DNA of 64,000 bases from Nematostella vectensis (lineage: Eukaryota > Cnidaria > Anthozoa > Actiniaria > Edwardsiidae). A model generated the notes under the pieces. It was not told the DNA's origin, ran no database searches, and worked only from the letters and a program-made list of their open reading frames with translations. Location: NCBI RefSeq assembly GCF_932526225.1, contig NC_064040.1:2971181-3035180 (forward strand), read 5' to 3'. The first letter of the stretch is position 1, and each line of letters starts with the position of its first letter. Of the stretch, positions 56,501-64,000 are shown piece after piece. A program made the translations under genes and the position numbers.

Positions 56501-57518
56501 GAAATGTATTATAATATCAGTAAAGACGACCGGAAGGGAAATCCACTATAACATTTTAATGGCTATGTAGACAGCCAAAACTATAAATTACCGCCTTTTT
56601 AAAGTTCTTAAAAGAACTTCCGGATTATACTTTTGCTTCTTTCTCGTTGCTTTTATCATCAGGTTACAATAACTATTTTGAATGTGACTTTTTAGAGTAA
56701 TTTTTTTTGGGGGAACCCATTTAGAAGTAAGTGAAGTACAAACACCGCTATGTTTGACAGATATTGATACAAAGCCGTCTGTCCACGGCAAAAAGAAAGA
56801 GATTTGTTGCATTTTTATTAAGTTGAACAAGTAAAACTTAATAAGATTATTGTTATGTGCCAAATTTCATTATTATTATTCGACGAAAGTCTACGGATTC
56901 AAACATATGAATTTGTGATTCAGAGACCGCGCAATTATCAAGTAAACAAATGCTAAAATGCCACATTATTAAAGTTGACTTTGCTAAATAGAATAAATTA
57001 TTATTTTAATTTTACAAGGCATTGCAAATATATAGGAGAAGTTACAAAAAATCGCTCCTGAAGTTTGTATCCGGGATTAGGGCCAGTTGGCCGGGAATAG
57101 GGCAAATTAGTGACACATACTTTTCGAGCACGGCGCCCTTAACTCAAAAAAAATATATGCATATAATATAAATAATTTGTTAGATTAAGGTCCAATCTTG
57201 TTACTGGCAAAATATCAAAAGTGTTCTTTTTATCGCTAAAAAATTATGATGCTAAATGCAAAAACCGTCCGTAATTTGGGCAACACACAGTACTTAATGT
57301 TTATCTAATAATTGCTAAACATATTTATGCCACTTGTTACGCATCTGTGCTCATTGAACGTCATGGATAGTGATATTTAAATTCCACTCGCTCGCGCATC
57401 CTGTTCCACTGTAGTGTTGACAGCAAAGGGTTGTGTGCTAAAATTGCCTGTTAACAGTCGTTTTACATAAGGAGTTAGGAAACTGATCGCGTGGTTGGGT
57501 GTGAGCCTCGATACACCG
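56501..57518. other. upstream region of gene B
   Basis: AT-rich, no gene recognised. It should contain the gene B promoter, but I see no convincing TATA or initiator motif. Confidence 0.35.
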
Positions 57519-60500
57519 ATGTCACTACCAGTGTGGGTATGGTGCGTGGTGGTGTTTGTGTTGCTGTCAGGGGTTTCTGGAGGCTCTGCGAGGTTCATTC
57601 GAGACAAGCCTGTTCCTTGGGTCAAGGCGAGGTGTTATGCACACTGCATAGAAGAGGTTTGTTACTCACCGAAACTTGACTTAACTTTAAAGACAATAAT
57701 AGACAATTAAAGTGTCTCTTATTGTTTACGCAATTTAATTTATTGATAATATTGTCTTAAAACAATATGCCCTCATTTGCAGCCCTTTTAGCATTTGTCT
57801 ACTTTTTGTTTATAACTGAAACGCTTTCTTTATTAATTGTTTCTAATGTTTTTCTTGTAAACACCTAACCGAGCTTGGTATCGTCTTTGTTCTTCAAATT
57901 CGTTTATGAAATGATTCGAATTAACCCTCTTATATATCACTCTTATGATATGAATTATGTGAATTATCCCTAAACTTTCGAGCACTGTGCTATGACACGC
58001 CATACGGTTATACTTCACTTATCATCTTGTCCACCCCCATATAGCATCGGCTGTTTTTATTTTATTAAGTTTTATTTTCTTTATCCATGTTACCTAACAA
58101 AAATTAGGAAATGATAAGCCAATCCACTGAAACTGGGAAAAGTATTAAGAAGAAAAAATAGATTTTCTACTTCCTTAATTAGCATATTGTTTGTTTAGCA
58201 TATTGTTTAAGTGCTTTGTTATCGATTTATTCTCTCGCAGGCAGAAAAGCGGAAGTTATACTTGTGATCTGCTCACACTCATATTAGACCATTTAAAAGT
58301 CAAATAGATCCTGGAGTCATATCGTATTCTACTTTTTCAACTCTGCCGTTTCTAAGTCAGAGCCGTAGCAGGCCTAGAATACTAGATTTGCGCTATTATG
58401 ATGTTTTTAAATTCACTTTTCTTTTCCTAATCTTTTTTTTAAACAACTCGCTTATTGAAGTGCGACATTGTTTTTTAGATTGAGAAGTTTAACACTTCCG
58501 ATTCAAGCTGCACATCCTCACTCTGTCAGCAGGTGAAGTAACTGAACACTCCTCCTACGCGAGTCGCGCTACAATACAATACAATTAACTTTATTTAAAG
58601 AAGGTTTTAAATTACCTGTATAGTTTGCATACTTAAAAATAGAAGACAAGTAGACCGAGTCGCTTAGGAGTACTGAACTATTTACTGAAATATTCAACTA
58701 AATGAGCTAATGCTTCTGGTATAACATTCCGGTGTGTTTTAGGTTGTTATATGCGGTTTTTTCTCTTAGCAAGATAACGCGATAAAAGAACGGCTGCCGC
58801 TTAATGTAATACTAAGGCTTAATTCATTAAAATTTGCCCCTTGATGTAATACTAACGCTTAATGTAATAAAATTTGCCGCTTAACGTAATACTAACGCTT
58901 TAAGAACAAATCAACGCTTTATTTAATAAAACAGTTAACGCTTAATGTAAGAAATTTCCAACCCTGAATGTAATAACAGACTTAACGCTTAAGTTAAAAA
59001 ACTTTGACGCTTAATGTAATAACCATGAATTTGGATAAAGAATTTAGATGGATTTCGAAAGAACAATTCGCAAAATTTAAATATGTGTTTAGACTCTGTC
59101 TTTAGCGATGTTGCTCCAAAAAGGACGTCAAAAAGCAGCGCTCAAAATCGACAGTTTATATCTTCGTGAAGACGCACTCAAAAACCAAAACAATCTTAGT
59201 CGAGTCTGGGGGTATAATCTTAGAGGTTTGTTTATGCTACGCCTGTTCTTGGTACACTACGTATAGAGGTGAAGCATGTATGTGGGTGATAGACACTGTT
59301 TATCATTATTAAATACCTAAGAGATTAATAATAGTTGTAACCGGATATGTCAATCAACTATCTCCGGCTACACCACCGCACTCCTGAGTCGACTTGTGTT
59401 TAGCGCTAGCTGTAAATTTTTTTTATATAAATATATGCCCCCCCTAGGGAACAGGAAACCCACTCAACTCAGCGCATTGTTTATTTAGCATGTGCTTTGG
59501 ACTTTGTTTATGAATATCAGTTAGGTCACGAAGTTCTCAATAAAACTCCTTCCAAATACACATGTCTTACTCTTTATTGCATCCATTCATGTTTGGAACA
59601 CTTTTTTTCATACCCCTGCGTCGAATTTCAATCAAATTTCAATCAAATTCAATTCCCTTTTCAGAATTTGAAAGTTTATCTATGCTTTGTTTTTGCTAGA
59701 TTGATATAAGTGATTAAGTTCAGACAAGGGTGGAAAGTTATTTCCAAACTCTGTCACACCACTTCTGCTGAATAGCTAACTTGCGATGGCAATTGCTGCC
59801 ATTATAAGGCACATGCGAACGATCAATTGCGCTTTAAAATTACACCTTACCTAAAAATCTGTCATGGAAACATGTCTGACCACGACATCTCGGCGAAAAA
59901 TTCGACAAAAAAAAACACCCAGAGGGGGCAGGAGTTTTTTTTTTGCGTTCGATACAAAGAGTGGTCGGGTGGGTACAGAATTAGTATTCTGAGCACGCAA
60001 ATATGACCCACCCGGCTCTTTGCAATATTGAGTAAGACCCGAATAATTCTGAAAAAATTCGACGCAGGGATAAAAAAAAAAGTGTTCCAAACATGAATGG
60101 ATGCAATAAAGAGTAAGACATGTGTATTTGGAAGGAGTTTTATTGAGAACTTCGTGACCTAAATTGATATTCATAAGCGAAGTCCAAAGTCCAAAGCACA
60201 TGCTAAATAAACAATGCGCTGAGTTGAGTTGGCTCCCTTTTCCCTAGGGGGGAGCACTTAGACTGGTCTATGTTAAATAAAGGCCCTGTTACCCACAATC
60301 GAGTTGTCGAGTATTTAAAGACCCATCATTTCACATAAATAGGTATGCCTTAAGCGCATGGAGCCCACGCGGGCAAAAAGCCATATGTTATAAAATCTCC
60401 ACATTTTTAGACTGTTTCTATATATGTACTCGCACACCGTATCACCGATTACGGAACGTCAAATGGCTTCTTAGTGCACCCCCCCCCCCTTGACCCTAAG

Positions 60501-63500
60501 ATGACTCACCATCAGTTTGGTTGTCTTTTTATTGGAACCCATCGAAATTCGTTTTGTGATTTGTATTTATTACACTAAGCGTCGATGTGTTATTCCATTA
60601 AGCGTTAAAAAATTATTACAATAAGCGTTAGCTGTTTTTATACATTAAGCGTTGATTAGTTATTACATTAAGTATTAGTATTACATTAAGTGGCGGATTT
60701 TATTACATTAAGTGGCGAAATTTATTACATTAAGCGTTAGTATTACATTAAGCGGTGATATATACACCCCCCACCCCCTCCCCCACCACTCCCGCCTGGC
60801 TAAAAGAACTTACAAATACCTGTTATTTTACATTTCAGTGTCTCAATCCATGTGGCAAGGACCCTGTCAACATGGAAGCCTGTAACACGACCTGCGTAAG
60901 AAAAATATAAGTTTGGCTGCTTTGATGGATTTAAAAACTACATGGGAAGGTCACAGTTTTGACAGTTAACAATTCAAAAAACAAATTCAAGTTACAACAT
61001 AATGGAACAGAAATATCCAATAAAGTTTCGCAAAAAAGCCATAAAACAGAGCACTCTGTATGGCTCACGTTTTGAACATAGTATATACTTTCAGTGTTCC
61101 AAAATAAAAAAAGAAATAGAAAACTTATATTTTGTTTTTATTCATTTATTATAATGAATCTTATTCCCAATCCATCTATTCTTGCTGCCTTTTTTTCTTA
61201 AGAACGGAACACCGATCTGTTTGAAGAGTTGCGAGTTCTTTCTCTCAATACGAAATCTGAGCGACCCAGAAAACCCACAAAACGCGACGACCATATCCAA
61301 GCCCACCCCTCCCGTGTTCAACAGCAGCGCATCATCCCTCTCTAGCATAATGTTGTCATGGCAACGACCTGTAAACGCCACAGGTGGCGTGGTCTATATG
61401 CTGGATGTGTTATGGACCCCGGGGAACCCAACACCTGGAAAGTCATGGGTTTTTCAGGTGAGAATAAAGTAACTCTGCAAAGCTCTGCTAGTCGTTCAGT
61501 ACATTAAAGAGCCATTGCCAACCACACCTTTTATTGTTTTTATACAGCAAATAATAAGACGAAATTTTTAAATAGCAATCTTCAAAAAAAAAATTTATAC
61601 TTTATTTAAAAAATTTGATCGAAAATATCAAAATAGATTTCCCCAAATCAACCGATGGAAATGGATGCTTTCACACGCTTGGTACTTTGCTCGGATGACA
61701 AAATGGCTGCTGGCAGAGTATATGTCTTTGTATTCCTAGTGTGCATCAAGTAGACATAAAAATGGACTTATGATTTCAGAAAATCCTCTTGAATCCAATG
61801 GCAACGCTTACACTCAGTGACATGTGCGGGGCTGTTGCCTTTGCCTTGGATAGAGACATGAAGGATATACAGTACACCTTCCAGGTCATCGCTCTTACAA
61901 GAAACAGCCGCCCGTCTATCAGTGATCCAGCAACTGGCATTAGTAAGTGAGATCAGTCCCAAACCCCCAACCCACCCAATCCTTAACATCTAAATTCGGG
62001 GATTCCGTTTCCCCTTACCAGTGATTCAACTGGTACGCGTAAGCGAGAAGAACTTCTTTTGAAAACTATCCCTCCCCCCCCCCCCCCCATGTACGTCTAG
62101 AACATCGCTCTTGCCAGGATGTAGCCCCCCCACCTCTTTCTCTTTCCAACTTTGAATGTATCGCTTTGACTCGAGACGACGTCTAATATCACCAGCAAGC
62201 ATTTCTCTTTCCAACTTTGAATGTATCGCTTTGACTCGAGACGACGTCTAATATCACCAGCAAGCATTTCTCTTTCCAACTTTGAATGTATCGCTTTGAC
62301 TCGAGACGACGTCTAATATCACCAGCAAGCATTTCTCTTTCCAACTTTGAATGCATCGCTTTGACCCGAGACGACGTCTAATATCACCAGCAAGCATTTC
62401 TCTTTCCAACTTTGAATGTATCGCTTTGACTCGAGACGACGTCTAATATCACCAGCAAGCATTTCTCTTTCCGACTTTGAATGTATCGCTTTGACTCGAG
62501 ACGACGTCTAATATCACCAGCAAGCATTTCTCTTTCCGACTTTGAATGTATCGCTTTGACTCGAGACGACGTCTAATATCACCAGCAAGCATTTCTCTTT
62601 CCAACTTTGAATGTATCGCTTTGACTCGAGACGACGTCTAATATCACCAGCAAGCATTTCTCTTTCCAACTTTGAATGCATCGCTTTGACCCGAGACGAC
62701 GTCTAATATCACCAGCAAGCATTTCTCTTTCCAACTTTGAATGTATCGCTTTGACTCGAGACGACGTCTAATATCACCAGCAAGCATTTCTCTTTCCGAC
62801 TTTGAATGTATCGCTTTGACTCGAGACGACGTCTAATATCACCAGCAAGCATTTCTCTTTCCGACTTTGAATGTATCGCTTTGACTCGAGACGACGTCTA
62901 ATATCACCAGCAAGTCTAATATCACGTCTAATATCACGTCTAATATCACCAGCAAGCATTTCTCTTTCCAACTTTGAATGTATCGCTTTGACTCGAGACG
63001 ACGTCTAATATCACAAGCAAGCATTTCTCTTTCCAACTTTGAATGTATCGCTTTGACTCGAGACGACATCTAATATCACCAGCAAGCATTTCTCTTTCCG
63101 ACTTTGAATGTATCGCTTTGACTCGAGACGACGTCTAATATCACAAGCGATCAAGCAACCGGCAGAAGTCGATATCTCGCATTTATAGATGCCTCTTTCG
63201 GTCACACGGATCGTACCGACAAATAATGTTTATTTATTTTGATAGACGTCTTTCTAACAAAAACAATTTATGATCTTTCTATGTTTTGGTCATAGGGATG
63301 CCAAAACCAGAGCCACCAAAGAATGCCGAAGTTTCATCGATTAAATACCACGTCGGCCAATCCAGCAATAACATTTTACTTGAGATCACGACTTCTCCAC
63401 CTATTGGTAAGTTAAATACCTGTACTCTGCTTGTCTGATTTCCTGGCTTGCCCTTACCTACCACTTTTCGCGACACTTGGTCGGACAAAACTACAAAGAG

Positions 63501-63837
63501 CCTGTGACTGGGAAGTTTGATAAATGTACAAGTTCAATTTTTGAAGAATTAAACTAAATAGACAAGCTGTATCTATACAGCTTTTTAAACGGTTTATTAT
63601 TTCACATAAAGGCTTTTTGTGTACTCAATTAATTTTCGCCCATTATTTTCGCGATTTTTTTTAAATTCGACGCGAAAATGTAGTGTTATAAGGTACCTAT
63701 CGCTGTGCTCATGTCGTGCTTTTGATTTATATATTTATTCAGATCCCTCTGCTGGACTTATCGATTCCTATTTTGTGGAACATGAGACTAATTGTGGAGG
63801 CATGGCAAGCTATGTAAAAAACCTTGCAAAATCGGAG
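57519..63837 (+). CDS. Paralogous FN3 receptor tyrosine kinase (gene B), 5' part
   Basis: Seven exons: 57519-57656, 58479-58532, 60839-60895, 61203-61457, 61780-61942, 63296-63406, 63743-63837; frames and phases (0,0,0,0,1,1,0) agree. Exon 1 encodes a signal peptide (VWVWCVVVFVLLSGVSGG) then KARCYAHCIEE. Exons 2-3 encode the Cys-rich segment (SSCTSSLCQQ, CLNPCGKDP, CNTTC). Exons 4-5 encode the first FN3-like module with [11 protein letters not shown], and exons 6-7 the start of the second (MPKPEPPKNAEV). Lengths of exons 5 and 6 (163, 111 nt) equal those of gene A exons 4 and 5. The gene runs past 64000, so a kinase domain is inferred from paralogy and not seen. Gene A and gene B are divergent, ATGs 22.6 kb apart. 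Confidence 0.88.
58798..60751. mobile_element. foldback-like nested inverted repeat in gene B intron 2
   Basis: Outer arms: degenerate short tandem repeats of cgcttaatgtaataa at 58798-59025 and their reverse complement at about 60568-60751. Inner arms: about 190 bp at 59438-59632 and 60058-60252, over 85 percent identical by eye in inverted orientation, each with cctaggg at its outer end and aataaaactccttcc inside. The centre has no transposase frame. Arms built of subrepeats are typical of foldback elements; alternatively the inner arms are two LTR-like copies in opposite orientation. Confidence 0.75.
62138..63150. repeat. 65-bp minisatellite, about 15 copies, gene B intron 5
   Basis: Units of tctctttccaactttgaatg, tatcgctttgactcgagacg and acgtctaatatcaccagcaag. 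One copy carries an internal triplication of gtctaatatcac near 62905-62950. Open frames across it are artefacts. Confidence 0.96.
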
Positions 63838-64000
63838 GTTGGTTTTTAGTCATGTTTCTGATTCTTTGAATAGCTCTTAACAGTTTCACCAATACCGGCC
63901 TTGTGATGTACCTAAAATGTCAGATATGCAATAGGAGCAAGCTGATATGGTTAGTCTAAAACAGCTGAAAGTTTATTGTTGTTGTGCGAATCACCCATGC

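Overview
The window is animal nuclear DNA: intron-rich genes with GT/AG splice sites, metazoan signalling families (Rho GTPases, RhoBTB, G-protein gamma, receptor tyrosine kinases) and many minisatellites. A RhoBTB whose GTPase domain is still canonical, and lineage-type FN3 receptor tyrosine kinases, suggest an early-branching metazoan, most likely an anthozoan cnidarian such as a sea anemone. That assignment is inference; no species marker is visible.

Layout. 1-5282: mostly featureless non-coding DNA with one 79-bp tandem repeat. 5283-5492 (-): intronless G-protein gamma subunit. 6115-14556: a Rho cluster, namely a Rho-like GTPase (+, 2 exons), a very divergent Rho-like GTPase (-, 2 exons) and a five-exon RhoBTB (+: GTPase, two BTB domains, C-terminal CAAX). 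All three share one intron position and phase in the GTPase domain, so they look like local duplicates. 16732-34894 (-): a complete 30-exon receptor tyrosine kinase (gene A, 1425 residues deduced): signal peptide, Cys-rich segment, about six FN3-like modules, TM helix, split kinase domain and tyrosine-rich tail. Every exon phase closes. 42488-50987: an 8.5-kb satellite of 41-bp units with higher-order duplications. 53976-54366: a small element with perfect 30-bp terminal inverted repeats. 54368-about 56500: a broken, 5'-truncated BEL/Pao retrotransposon. 57519-63837 (+): the first seven exons of a paralogous receptor kinase (gene B), divergent from gene A and running off the window end; its intron 2 holds a foldback-like nested inverted repeat.

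Most striking pattern: tandem repeats repeatedly start at, or are built from, 5' splice junctions. Gene A introns 4, 24 and 27 contain tandem copies of the preceding exon's tail plus its donor site; introns 7 and 28 and RhoBTB intron 2 have arrays starting 5-20 nt after the donor; exon 29 is partly duplicated with a microsatellite. Intron 22 of gene A carries an 11-copy array in which eight units hold a perfect TGACGTCA (CRE) palindrome.

Together the genes are membrane-proximal signalling components (G-gamma, prenylated Rho-type GTPases, RTKs). Nothing in the sequence shows that they act in one pathway. The clustering is best explained by tandem duplication within each family.
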